Shown here piece by piece: positions 6,569 through 13,911 of a stretch of DNA of 16,287 nt. Made by a program: the position numbers and the translations under genes. This DNA comes from DATAFO01 sp046728935 (GTDB lineage: Bacteria; Actinomycetota; Thermoleophilia; Solirubrobacterales; 70-9). The notes beneath the pieces were generated by a model. The model had not been told where the DNA came from. It saw only the letters and a list, made by a program, of their open reading frames with translations, and ran no database searches. The stretch covers positions 1-16,287 of the forward strand of contig JBKPFS010000007.1 in NCBI GenBank assembly GCA_046728935.1. Direction: 5' to 3'. How positions within the stretch are numbered: position 1 is the stretch's first letter; each line of letters begins with the position of its first letter.

Positions 6569-8056
6569 ATGAGCGGCAAGGATGCCTCGGGGAGGTTCCA
6601 GCACGGCGTCGCCAGCGGCGACCCCACCGTCGACCGCGTCGTGGTGTGGACGCGCCTCAGCACCGACGACGACCGAGCGCCCGTCTCCTGGATCGTGGCG
6701 CGCGACCCGGAGCTGAGGGACGTGGTCGCCTCCGGAGAGGCGGCGGCGGCGGCCGAGCGCGACCACACGGTCCACGTCGACGTCGACGAGCTCGAGCCGG
6801 CGAGCACCTACTTCTACGGCTTCACCGCCGCGGGCGAGCGGTCGCCGGTCGGGCGTACACGCACGCTGGCCGGGCCCGAAGCGGACAGGCTGCGGTTCGC
6901 GATCTGCTCCTGCGCGAAGTTCAACGCCGGGTTCTTCAACGCGTACTCGCGGATCGCCGATCGCGGCGAGCTGGACTTCATGCTCCATCTCGGCGACTAC
7001 ATATATGAGGCGTCGAACACGCCGCCGAAGAGCCAGACGCCCGGCGCCGACATCGGCCGGCCGTTCGATCCGCTCGATGAGTGCCGCAGCCTCGACGATT
7101 ACCGCCGCCGCTACGCGCAGTACCGGCGCGACCCGGACGTGCAGCGGCTGCACCACGCCCTGCCGGTGATCGCGACGCTTGACGATCACGAACTCGCTGA
7201 TGGCGCCTGGTCGGGCGGATCGAGCGAACATCGCCCTGACGAGCACGGCCCCTGGCAGGAGCGCCGGGACGCGGCGCTCCGCGCCCGCTGGGAGTGGCTT
7301 CCGGCACGGGCGCCGGACCCGGCCGACCCGACGCGGGTGTTTCGCCAGGTCAGCGTCGGGGAGCTCGCCGACGTCTTCCTGCTCGACATCCGCAGCCGCC
7401 GCGACGAGCCGGCGCCCGAGCCGACGATGAGTGATCCGGCTCGTTCGATGCTCGGCGCGGCTCAGCGCGAGTGGCTGTTCGCCGCGCTCGACGACTCAAC
7501 CGCGGCGTGGCGGCTCGTCGCCAGCCCGTCGATCCTCACCCGCACCTGGTGCGAGCATCCGAGCGAGGAGCTTCACACCGCGCTCCTGAAGTTGAAGGTG
7601 ATCGACGAGGACGGCGAGGGGCCCGACGAGGACCAGTGGGACGGCTATCCCGCCGAGCGGGTGGCGCTGCTGGAGCGCTTCGAGCGCCTCGACGACGTCG
7701 TCGTCCTGAGCGCCGACATCCACATCAGCCTCGCGTCGGAGGTGAGGCGCGACGGCGCCCCGGTGGCTGTCGAGATCACCTCACCGAGCCTCACCTCGCA
7801 GAACCTCGACGAGAAGCTCGGCGTCGAGCCCCGATCCGAGACGATCCTGGCCGCCGAGCGGGCCTACGTCGCCGAGCTCGACCACGCCCACTGGTGCGAG
7901 CTCGCGAGCCACGGCTACGTCGTGATCGACGTCGATCCCGAGCGCGCGCGTGCGGAGTGGTGGCACGTCGATGGGGTACTCGAGCGCCTGGACGGGGAGA
8001 GCCAAGCGGCGGCGTTCGAGGTCCCGCGCGGGACGCCGCGCCTCGTGCCCGCATGA
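6569..8056 (+). CDS. PhoD-family alkaline phosphatase/phosphodiesterase, no signal peptide
   Basis: A 495-residue metallophosphoesterase of the PhoD family. The N-terminal FN3-like part has the family hallmark GVASGDPTVDRVVVWTRL (residues 13-30). The catalytic part has FAICSCAKFNAGFFNAY, the metal-binding HLGDYIYE, ATLDDHELADGAWSGG, QWDGYPAER and LSADIHIS near the C-terminus. Known secreted PhoD enzymes carry a Tat signal, but this protein begins MSGKDASGRFQHGVASGD with no hydrophobic or twin-arginine segment. It is therefore probably cytoplasmic, or the signal was lost. It would hydrolyse phosphodiesters or phosphomonoesters with Fe/Ca-type metals; substrate unknown. No in-frame upstream start would add a signal. 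Confidence 0.92.
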   Translation: MSGKDASGRFQHGVASGDPTVDRVVVWTRLSTDDDRAPVSWIVARDPELRDVVASGEAAAAAERDHTVHVDVDELEPASTYFYGFTAAGERSPVGRTRTLAGPEADRLRFAICSCAKFNAGFFNAYSRIADRGELDFMLHLGDYIYEASNTPPKSQTPGADIGRPFDPLDECRSLDDYRRRYAQYRRDPDVQRLHHALPVIATLDDHELADGAWSGGSSEHRPDEHGPWQERRDAALRARWEWLPARAPDPADPTRVFRQVSVGELADVFLLDIRSRRDEPAPEPTMSDPARSMLGAAQREWLFAALDDSTAAWRLVASPSILTRTWCEHPSEELHTALLKLKVIDEDGEGPDEDQWDGYPAERVALLERFERLDDVVVLSADIHISLASEVRRDGAPVAVEITSPSLTSQNLDEKLGVEPRSETILAAERAYVAELDHAHWCELASHGYVVIDVDPERARAEWWHVDGVLERLDGESQAAAFEVPRGTPRLVPA

Positions 8057-8121
8057 GCTGCCGTCGCCAGCCGAGGTAGCGATCCGCGGAGCAGCCAGGC
8101 GAGTGCAACTGCGCGCTTGCC

Positions 8122-8127
8122 TACCCT
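8122..8127 (+). promoter_or_regulatory. candidate -10 element (TACCCT) for a leaderless sulfotransferase transcript
   Basis: TACCCT fits TANNNT and ends 6 bases before GTG 8134. There is no Shine-Dalgarno sequence. The spacing places the transcription start on or next to the start codon. Confidence 0.45.
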
Positions 8128-8133
8128 TGTCCG

Positions 8134-9219
8134 GTGACCGTGCTCAATGCGTGGCCGGCTTCGGGTGCGCGGATTTCGGGGGAATCGGCGCTGGAGGCCT
8201 ACGTTCAGTGCGAACGCTGTCTGCCCGCCAGCGCAATGGCTGGTTCGGCCCACTTCCTGGCCCGTCAGGGATGGCGCTTTCCAGATTTGCTCGACGGTCC
8301 CCACCTGTGTCCGTCGTGTGCGTACAGGGGGCGAGAGCCTTGCGGTGCCAGGGTTCGACGCTCCGTACCCTCTGCGCGCCCCTCGCTTCCCAACGTACTG
8401 GTCATCGGCGCCACGAAGGCGGGCACGACCGCCGTTCACACGTTCCTGTCTCGCCAGCCGCAGATCCAGATGGCCGAGGAGAAGGAGCTCGATTTCTTCT
8501 ATGACCCGGCGTGCCTCGAGCGTCTCGACGAATATGCGTCGTTCTTCGACGGTGATGCGTCCTTACGAGGGGAGTCGTCGCCGCGGTACACGTATGCGCC
8601 GCGCCTGCCGGGCGTCCCGGAGCGCATTCGCGCCGCGATTCCGGACGTCAAGCTGATCTATGTCGTTCGTGATCCGGTCGAACGTGCGCTCTCCCACCAC
8701 ATGTATTACTCGGCCGTCTGGGAGGAGCTTCCCCTCGAGGAGGCGTTCGCCGACGTGGAAGATCCGTACCACCTCTACGCGGGGCCTAGCCGTTACGCCT
8801 ACCAGCTCGAGCTCTACTTGGAGGTCTTTCCGAGAGACCAGATCATGGTCGTGGATCAGGCGGATCTGCTGGCCGATGGCACGGCCACGATGAGCGCCGT
8901 GTTCCGCTTTCTGGGTGTCCACACGGAACCCGATTCCCGGAGCTTCAATCAGCTGATCAACCCGGGATCCGACCGGCGCCGGATGGTAGGCCCGGGACGA
9001 TGGCTGCGCGCTTCACCGCTTGCCCGCGCGGTCGGATACCTGCCCCAACGCCCGCGCGAGATGCTTCTCAGAGCGGCACGGCGGACGATGCTGAGGCGCG
9101 CCACACCGCCTCCGCGGCCGAGCCCGGCTCTGCGCGAACGTCTGCAGGCGGCGTTCGCCGACGACGCGATGCGCCTCCGCGAACTAACGGGGCTCGAGTT
9201 CCCGAGCTGGCAGGTCTAG
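8134..9219 (+). CDS. sulfotransferase with N-terminal zinc-ribbon-like extension
   Basis: A 361-residue protein. The PAPS-dependent sulfotransferase domain begins at about residue 86 (PNVLVIGATKAGTTAVHTFL). The 5'-phosphosulfate loop is Gly92-Thr99, and the 3'-phosphate motif is VVRDPVERALSHHMYY (about 179-194). The first 85 residues are unusual: Cys26-x2-Cys29 and Cys59-x2-Cys62, with a helical spacer between, look like a zinc ribbon. No ATG, GTG or TTG lies in frame near the domain boundary (about 8340-8390), so the extension appears to be part of the protein. The start is GTG 8134. The TAG (9217-9219) overlaps the GTG of the flippase gene. The pair suggests sulfation of an exported polysaccharide; the acceptor is unknown. 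Confidence 0.85.
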   Translation: MTVLNAWPASGARISGESALEAYVQCERCLPASAMAGSAHFLARQGWRFPDLLDGPHLCPSCAYRGREPCGARVRRSVPSARPSLPNVLVIGATKAGTTAVHTFLSRQPQIQMAEEKELDFFYDPACLERLDEYASFFDGDASLRGESSPRYTYAPRLPGVPERIRAAIPDVKLIYVVRDPVERALSHHMYYSAVWEELPLEEAFADVEDPYHLYAGPSRYAYQLELYLEVFPRDQIMVVDQADLLADGTATMSAVFRFLGVHTEPDSRSFNQLINPGSDRRRMVGPGRWLRASPLARAVGYLPQRPREMLLRAARRTMLRRATPPPRPSPALRERLQAAFADDAMRLRELTGLEFPSWQV

Positions 9220-10712
9220 TGATCGATTCCGCGACGCCTGGCGGGGACGAGACGCGCGATCGGCTTCGCGCTTCGCAGCGGATCGCGGTTGGCACCCTCG
9301 CGAGATCGATCGGGGAGGTGATCGGCAAGCTCGCTTCGCTGGTGATCTACGTCGCCATCGCGCGTGAGCTGGGGGATGCGCTGTTTGGCGACTTCATCTT
9401 TGGCATGTCGCTCAGCCTCACCCTGTTGATGCTCGCCGGCCTTGGCATGCAGGAGCTCCTTGCGCGCGAGGTGGCCCGCGATCGGCGTCGGCTCGGCGAC
9501 CTGCTCTGGAACGTGGTGGTCATCAAGACGTTGATGCTCTTCTTGGTCCTCGGCATCGTCGCGGTCGTGGTGGTCTTCAAGGACTACCCGGTCGAGACGG
9601 GAGCGGCCATCCTGGTTGTTGGGGTCGCGACCGGCCTCGAATATCAGTTGAACACCTTCTATGCGGTGTTCCAAGGGGTGGAGCAAAACCATCACGTGGC
9701 CACGTCTCTACTCGTCAACCGCATCTCGACCGCCGCGATGGGCTTGGGGGTCCTGGCGGCTGGTGGTGGGCTGCTCGCCGTGGCCGTCGCGTTCGCCCTC
9801 GGATCGGCTTTCGGTCTCTTGACTGCGTACGTGCTGATGCGCCGCTACGTGGCACGCCCCCGGTACGTGATCGATCCGACACAGTGGAGACAACTGATCA
9901 GGGTCGGATTTCCGCTGGGCTTGATGTCGATCCTCAACTCGACCATCCTCAGGCTCAGCGTCGTCGTGCTGGGTTTTGCCGCCGCCAGCTCCGCGATCGG
10001 AGAATACGGAGCGGCCTTCAGGCTGATCGAGGCGACGATGTTCGTGAGTTGGGCATTTGGCGGGGCCATCCAGCCCTGGTTCGCACGGCACACCGGTGAC
10101 GGACCGATCTCGTTGGCTCGGGGCTACGAAATCGCGATGAAGACGATGATCGGCTTGCTCTTGCCCCCTGCGCTGGTGTGCGTCGCCTTCGCAGAGCCCC
10201 TGATCGATGTCCTGTATGGCAGCGACTACGCCAACGCCGTGACACCGCTCCAACTGCTCGCAGTCATGACTGTGCTGTACGGCCTCAACGCGTTGGCGAT
10301 GACGGTGTTGAATGGTCGTGATCGTCCCCAGGACTTCACGCGGCCGGCCGTCTTCGTCCTGGTCCTGGACCTCGTCCTCAGCGTTCTCCTCGTGTCGCTC
10401 TTCGAGGCCGACGGTGCCGCGATCAGCCTTGTGGTGTCATCCGCGCTGCTGGTCCTCCTGACCCTCCGCAACATGCGGAAGATGATCGGCTCCATCTCTC
10501 CCATTCGCGTGCTCGCCGGGCCGCTGATTTCCGGGACCGCCCTCGTGGTCACTGCATTGGCGCTATCGGCGACTCCCTGGTTTGTTGCCGCTGTGGGCGG
10601 GGTTGTGGCCTACGGGTTGGCGTTCCTGGTGCTCGAGCGCCTGCTTTTTCCGGCCGATTTTGCCTTCTACTCGGGCGTATTGGGGCGCCGAGCGAGAACT
10701 GCGTCGACGTGA
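9219..10712 (+). CDS. Wzx-type polysaccharide flippase
   Basis: A 497-residue multi-pass membrane protein of the MOP superfamily that would move lipid-linked oligosaccharide across the membrane. The cytoplasmic N-terminus is short; the first helix region reads LARSIGEVIGKLASLVIYVAIARELGD, followed by the family-typical FGDFIFGMSLSLTLLMLAGLGMQELLAREVARD. About 12-14 hydrophobic segments run to the C-terminus. The start is GTG 9219, overlapping the sulfotransferase TAG by one base (TAGTG). The frame stays open upstream to 9000, but that stretch is a shadow of the sulfotransferase gene. It converges on the GST-like gene, with only 11 bases between the stops. Confidence 0.9.
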   Translation: MIDSATPGGDETRDRLRASQRIAVGTLARSIGEVIGKLASLVIYVAIARELGDALFGDFIFGMSLSLTLLMLAGLGMQELLAREVARDRRRLGDLLWNVVVIKTLMLFLVLGIVAVVVVFKDYPVETGAAILVVGVATGLEYQLNTFYAVFQGVEQNHHVATSLLVNRISTAAMGLGVLAAGGGLLAVAVAFALGSAFGLLTAYVLMRRYVARPRYVIDPTQWRQLIRVGFPLGLMSILNSTILRLSVVVLGFAAASSAIGEYGAAFRLIEATMFVSWAFGGAIQPWFARHTGDGPISLARGYEIAMKTMIGLLLPPALVCVAFAEPLIDVLYGSDYANAVTPLQLLAVMTVLYGLNALAMTVLNGRDRPQDFTRPAVFVLVLDLVLSVLLVSLFEADGAAISLVVSSALLVLLTLRNMRKMIGSISPIRVLAGPLISGTALVVTALALSATPWFVAAVGGVVAYGLAFLVLERLLFPADFAFYSGVLGRRARTAST

Positions 10713-10723
10713 GATGTCGCGAA

Positions 10724-11511
10724 CTAGATCCCCGCGCCGACGGCGACCGCGGGCGCCGCCGCCGGACGGCGGTGGCGGTGGAACATGTCCTCGATCCAGC
10801 GCAGCCCGGGCCGGTCCTCCAACGAGGCGCGGAAACGCAGCAGCGACTCGGGCATCAGCCGGGCGTCGACCGGTCCCTCCGGCGGGAGCACGACCGGGTA
10901 GAAGAGCGCCGCGGCGGTCAGGTCGGCGACCGTGAAGCGGTCCCCGACGAGGTAGGGGTTCCCGTCCAACTCCTCCTCTAGGCGCTCCAGGGTGGCCAGA
11001 AGCTTCTCCCGTGCGCGATCGGCGCCCTCGTCGCTGGCCGCCCCATACCGAACGGCCGTCAGGACGCGGCCGTACGCTCCGTTGAGGCGCTTGAACCTGG
11101 CGAGGGGTGGGGGAGCGAGCGGCGCCGCGAGCTCCGCGAAGCGCTCGCGGTCAGCGGTGCCTCGTGAAAGGCGAAGCGGCGAGCCGCTGGGCCAAGCTCC
11201 TCGTCGAACCACTCCTCGAGCTCGAGAGCGTGCGCCCGCTCGTCGGGATCGGCCGGATACAGAGGCGGCTCTCCGAACCGCTTCTCGAGCGCGGCGATGA
11301 TCGCCGTCGAGTCACCGATTCGCCGACCCTCGAGCTGGAGAACAGGGAGCGTGAACTGGCGCCCCCGGGTCAGCCAGGCGGCCACGGCGATGTGCACGCC
11401 CGGAGGCTGGGCACAGCCGTTGTAGGGGATCCACTTGTGGTCGAGCGCCCAGCGCACCTTCTCGCTGTAGTGCGAGACGACGAGGTGCCAGAGGATCGGC
11501 CTAGGCTCCAT
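10724..11511 (-). pseudogene. glutathione S-transferase-like protein, single-base frameshift
   Basis: The N-terminal frame starts at ATG 11511 (MEPRPILWHLVVSHYSEKVRWALDHK), a thioredoxin-fold GST N-domain with FTLPVLQLEGRRIGDSTAIIAALEKRF. After FAFHEAPLT it turns into low-complexity sequence. The GST C-domain continues one base out of register as DRERFAELAAP...NPYLVGDRFTVADLTAAALFYP and ends with TAG (10726-10724). Restoring one base between 11150 and 11166 gives about 262 residues, a normal GST length. A Ser replaces the usual first active-site Cys/Ser region (SHYSEK). It diverges from a TetR gene, and a palindrome overlaps its start, so it is probably the TetR target. Sequencing error or true decay cannot be told apart here. 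Confidence 0.8.
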
Positions 11512-11526
11512 ACTGACCGGTCGGTA
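11511..11526. promoter_or_regulatory. TetR-type palindromic operator
   Basis: TACTGACCGGTCGGTA is palindromic apart from one mismatched base pair. It lies between the divergent GST-like and TetR genes and touches the GST ATG (11511-11509). ACCGACCGGTCGGT-like palindromes are common TetR operators. Occupancy would block both genes. Confidence 0.7.
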
Positions 11527-11531
11527 GGTTA
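11525..11531. promoter_or_regulatory. overlapping divergent -10 elements
   Basis: The seven bases TAGGTTA read as TAGGTT on the plus strand (18 bases before TetR ATG 11549) and TAACCT on the minus strand (14 bases before GST ATG 11511). Both fit TANNNT and both abut the palindrome, which fits joint repression and autoregulation. Confidence 0.45.
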
Positions 11532-11548
11532 GCATCGACTCCGATTAG

Positions 11549-12208
11549 ATGGCTGCTACCCCCGCCACGCGCCCGCCCCGCGTCGATCGACGCACACGCG
11601 CCGGGCGTGCCGCCGACCGCGGCGCCCGCGATGAGCTGCTCGCCGCGGCCGCCGAGGTCTTCGCCGAGCGCGGTTTCCAGGCCGCCTCCATCGACGAGAT
11701 CGCGCACCGCGCCGGCTACTCCAAGGGCGCGGTCTACTGGCACTTCCGCGGCAAGGACGACCTCTTCCTCGCGCTCCTGGAGGAGCGAATCGATCGTCCC
11801 GTCCAGGACGCGATCGAGCTGCTCGAATCCGCGCCGCCCGAGCACGACATGGCCCCCGAGGCGAGCCAAGTGCTCACCCGGCTCTTCCGGGGCGAGCGCG
11901 AGCTGCTGCTGCTCGAGCACGAGTACTGGTCGCGTGCAGTCCGCTACCCGGAGCTTCGACGGCACTATGTGAACCGACGACGCAAGCTGCAGCGCGCGTT
12001 CGCCAAGGCCATCGCGGCCCGCATCGAGCATCTCGGGGAAGCGGCGGACATCGATCCCGCGGAGGCGGCAACAGCGTTCCTGAGCCTGGGCGGCGGCCTC
12101 GCCAGGGAGAAGCTCGTCAACCCCAGCGCCGTGCCCGATCACCTCCTGGGTGAGATCTTCGCCCTCGTCTACACCGGCGCGGTCGCCAGGGCTCGGGCGC
12201 GGCGCTAG
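11549..12208 (+). CDS. TetR/AcrR-family transcriptional regulator
   Basis: A 219-residue repressor. The N-terminal DNA-binding domain (about residues 28-75) contains LLAAAAEVFAERGFQAASIDEIAHRAGYSKGAVYWHFRGKDDLF split across helices 1-4, with the recognition helix in SKGAVYWHF. The C-terminal two thirds are helical and would bind a ligand and dimerise. The ligand is unknown. The basic N-terminal tail (RPPRVDRRTRAGRAADRG) is longer than usual. It is transcribed away from the GST-like gene across a shared operator, so autoregulation and control of that gene are likely. The DUF899 gene starts 31 bases downstream and may be co-transcribed or use its own TAGGCT element. Confidence 0.93.
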   Translation: MAATPATRPPRVDRRTRAGRAADRGARDELLAAAAEVFAERGFQAASIDEIAHRAGYSKGAVYWHFRGKDDLFLALLEERIDRPVQDAIELLESAPPEHDMAPEASQVLTRLFRGERELLLLEHEYWSRAVRYPELRRHYVNRRRKLQRAFAKAIAARIEHLGEAADIDPAEAATAFLSLGGGLAREKLVNPSAVPDHLLGEIFALVYTGAVARARARR

Positions 12209-12211
12209 GCT
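12206..12211 (+). promoter_or_regulatory. candidate -10 element (TAGGCT) of the DUF899 gene
   Basis: TAGGCT overlaps the TetR stop codon (TAG 12206-12208) and lies 28 bases before ATG 12240, leaving room for a short leader with the Shine-Dalgarno sequence AAGGAGG (12226-12232). Confidence 0.4.
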
Positions 12212-12239
12212 CCGCGGCGGTCGACAAGGAGGCAAGCCC

Positions 12240-12968
12240 ATGACTGAGCACACGGTCGCCACGCGCGAGGACTGGCAGGCGGCTCGAGAGGAACTTCTGG
12301 AGCGCGAGAAGGAGCTCACGCGCCGCAACGACGAGCTCGCTCGCGAGCGCCGGGAGCTGCCCTGGGTGGCGATCGAGAAGGACTACAGCTTCGAGACCGA
12401 GGTCGGCTCCAAGACGCTCGCGGAGCTATTCGACGGCCGCTCCCAGCTGCTCGTCTACCACTTCATGTTTGGCCCGGCCTACGAGGCGGGCTGTCCGGTC
12501 TGCTCCTCGGGCGCGGACACGTACGACGGCGCCGTGGCGCACCTCAATGCGAAGGACGTGACGTTCCTCTGCGTCTCGCGCGCGCCGCTCTCAAAGCTCC
12601 TGAACTACAGGGAGCGCATGGGCTGGAGCTTTCCCTGGGTCTCCTCCGAGGGCAGTGACTTCAACTTCGATTTCGGTGCCTCACAGACCGAAGAGGAGGT
12701 GAAGCCGTTCCTGGAGAGCGGCAACCTCGGCCCGGTCCCGGGCCTGGCGGCCGACTGCGGCACCGACCCGGCCGGTTACCTGACGGAGGCACCGGTGTTG
12801 ACTGCGTTCGCTTTGGAGGACGGCAACGTCCACCAGACGTACGCGACCGGCGCGCGGGGGCTCGAGGTCATGCTCGGCTACTACGGTCTGCTCGACCGGG
12901 CGCCCAAGGGGCGCGATGAGGGCGACCCGCCGGAGATGTGGATCCGCCGCCATGACGAATACAGCTGA
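12240..12968 (+). CDS. DUF899 family thioredoxin-like protein
   Basis: A 242-residue protein. A charged N-terminal helix (WQAAREELLEREKELTRRNDELARERRELPW) precedes the thioredoxin-like fold, with DGRSQLLVYHFMFGP and a Cys pair in GCPVCSSGAD (Cys85, Cys88). Later conserved stretches are FLCVSRAPLSKLLNYRERMGWSFPWVSS and FNFDFG. The C-terminus DPPEMWIRRHDEY is typical of the family. The ATG at 12240 follows a strong AAGGAGG; the open frame upstream overlaps TetR and is not used. Biochemical role is unproven; the CxxC-like pair suggests redox activity. Together with the TetR and GST-like genes it may form a detoxification group. Confidence 0.93.
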   Translation: MTEHTVATREDWQAAREELLEREKELTRRNDELARERRELPWVAIEKDYSFETEVGSKTLAELFDGRSQLLVYHFMFGPAYEAGCPVCSSGADTYDGAVAHLNAKDVTFLCVSRAPLSKLLNYRERMGWSFPWVSSEGSDFNFDFGASQTEEEVKPFLESGNLGPVPGLAADCGTDPAGYLTEAPVLTAFALEDGNVHQTYATGARGLEVMLGYYGLLDRAPKGRDEGDPPEMWIRRHDEYS

Positions 12969-12969
12969 A

Positions 12970-13009
<40 letters not shown>

Positions 13010-13021
13010 GAAGGAGGACGA

Positions 13022-13136
13022 ATGATCGAGGAAGCGCGCCTGGTCGACGTAGCTAAAGGAGCGGCTTGAGAAGGCTGATCTCGTCGCAGAAGTTGGTCCA
13101 CGGTTCACGGCGACTCTTGGGACTACTGCTTGCTGA
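13022..13136 (+). pseudogene. small unidentified ORF with strong ribosome site, apparently frameshifted
   Basis: AAGGAGG (13011-13017) precedes ATG 13022. The first frame encodes MIEEARLVDVAKGAA and stops at TGA 13067-13069. Removing one A from the AAA run at 13055-13057 continues the sequence as KERLEKADLVAEVGPRF and ends at TGA 13134-13136, about 37 residues in all. The joined peptide is amphipathic and protein-like, but I recognise no family. It sits directly against the tRNA fragment, on the opposite strand, which suggests a recombination junction. It may be a gene remnant or chance. Confidence 0.3.
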
Positions 13137-13172
13137 CGTCGGTGCTGCTTCCGGCCGCAGCCGCGTCTCGGC

Positions 13173-13412
13173 TCAGTCGATCCAGCGCGCGACCTTCGAC
13201 TCGGTGTCGAGCACTCCCGGCAACTCGGCGATCCGGTCGATGAGCGAATCCATCTCGGCGAGATCGTTACCCTCGACGATCGCGATCACGTCCGGTGTAC
13301 CGAGCAGCGCATCCGCCCGGACGACACCATCGAGCTTCCGGATCTCGCGCACGACGCGCTTCGGGCCAGGATTCTCGGTATCAACGAACACGTAGGCCCA
13401 GACCCGCTTCAC
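13173..13412 (-). CDS. stand-alone Lrp/AsnC ligand-binding (RAM) domain protein
   Basis: A 79-residue protein consisting only of the RAM/AsnC effector-binding fold: KRVWAYVFVDTENPG, a helix RVVREIRKLDGVVRADALLG, the turn TPDVIAIVEGNDLAEMDSLIDRIAELPGV and a last strand TESKVARWID. The DNA-binding HTH of full-length Lrp/AsnC regulators is missing, as in known stand-alone RAM proteins, which bind amino acids or partner regulators. The start is GTG 13412-13410 without a Shine-Dalgarno sequence. TATGCT (13424-13419) ends 6 bases upstream, so a leaderless transcript is likely. Confidence 0.88.
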   Translation of the reverse strand: MKRVWAYVFVDTENPGPKRVVREIRKLDGVVRADALLGTPDVIAIVEGNDLAEMDSLIDRIAELPGVLDTESKVARWID

Positions 13413-13418
13413 GGCGCA

Positions 13419-13424
13419 AGCATA
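13419..13424 (-). promoter_or_regulatory. candidate -10 element (TATGCT) for leaderless RAM-domain transcript
   Basis: TATGCT on the minus strand fits TANNNT and lies 6 bases before the GTG, the same spacing as TACCCT before the sulfotransferase gene. Confidence 0.5.
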
Positions 13425-13443
13425 GGCCGCTATCCATTACTGC

Positions 13444-13540
13444 TTCCGGGCTGACAGCAGGCGTCTCGACGGCCGCCCGGCCTGCTGTCGGCACGGACGG
13501 GCGGGAGGCGTCTCGTCGCCGGTGTTGAACACGCCCGGAA
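13444..13540. repeat. nested inverted repeats (possible structured RNA or cruciform)
   Basis: TTCCGGGC (13444-13451) pairs with GCCCGGAA (13533-13540). Inside, GACAGCAGGC (13453-13462) pairs with GCCTGCTGTC (13480-13489), and GGCG (13507-13510) pairs with CGCC (13517-13520). AGGCGTCTCG also occurs twice directly (13459-13468 and 13506-13515). The layout is a multi-branched fold between two divergent genes, outside both predicted promoters. No U-run follows on either side, so an ordinary intrinsic terminator is unlikely. Confidence 0.55.
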
Positions 13541-13609
13541 AACGAAACCAGCCGCTGGGTCGCTCGCAGTAGCTATCGCCGAGGGTCCTCCTTACTACGG
13601 TTCTGGCGC

Positions 13610-13615
13610 TACGCT
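13610..13615 (+). promoter_or_regulatory. candidate -10 element (TACGCT) for leaderless PspC transcript
   Basis: TACGCT fits TANNNT and ends 8 bases before GTG 13624. No Shine-Dalgarno sequence is present. Confidence 0.45.
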
Positions 13616-13623
13616 GCGTCCAG

Positions 13624-13911
13624 GTGGCCGCGCAGCTCACTCGCTCAAAGACGGATCGGGTGATCGCCGGCGTCGCGGGCGGGGTCGCTGAGCGGTTCGG
13701 GCTCGACCCCACGCTCGTCCGGATCGCCTGGGTGGTGTCGATCTTCTTCGGCGGCTTCGGGATCCTGCTCTACGTGGTGCTATGGATCGCCCTTCCGGCG
13801 GGCCCGGCTCAGGTGCCTGCGATCCGGATCGCCGAGGAGCGCTACGCGCGCGGCGAGATCTCGGCCGAGGAGCTGCGCCGGATCCGCGGCGACCTGCACT
13901 CGGGGCCGTGA
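13624..13911 (+). CDS. PspC-domain protein with C-terminal SHOCT motif
   Basis: A 95-residue membrane protein. The PspC domain covers about residues 5-60: LTRSKTDRVIAGVAGGVAERFGLDPTLVRIAWVV followed by a hydrophobic FFGGFGILLYVVLWIALPAGP. The C-terminus is a SHOCT motif, AEERYARGEISAEELRRIRGDL. PspC proteins are linked to envelope stress; here there is no psp operon, so the exact role is open. The start is GTG. The last bases GTGA overlap the start of the next gene, implying coupled translation. A 25-base stretch of its SHOCT part (13833-13857) is identical to one in the next gene. Confidence 0.9.
   Translation: MAAQLTRSKTDRVIAGVAGGVAERFGLDPTLVRIAWVVSIFFGGFGILLYVVLWIALPAGPAQVPAIRIAEERYARGEISAEELRRIRGDLHSGP

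Noticed and set aside
6999..7008. AT-rich palindrome CATATATG
   Set aside because: It encodes the conserved DYIYE metal-binding motif of the PhoD family and needs no regulatory explanation.
9000..9218. Upstream extension of the flippase frame
   Set aside because: It overlaps the sulfotransferase gene out of frame and has no flippase character; GTG 9219 fits the family N-terminus.
13437..13712. Minus-strand frame of 91 residues upstream of the RAM-domain gene
   Set aside because: It crosses the nested inverted repeats and overlaps the PspC gene; no ribosome site or family resemblance.
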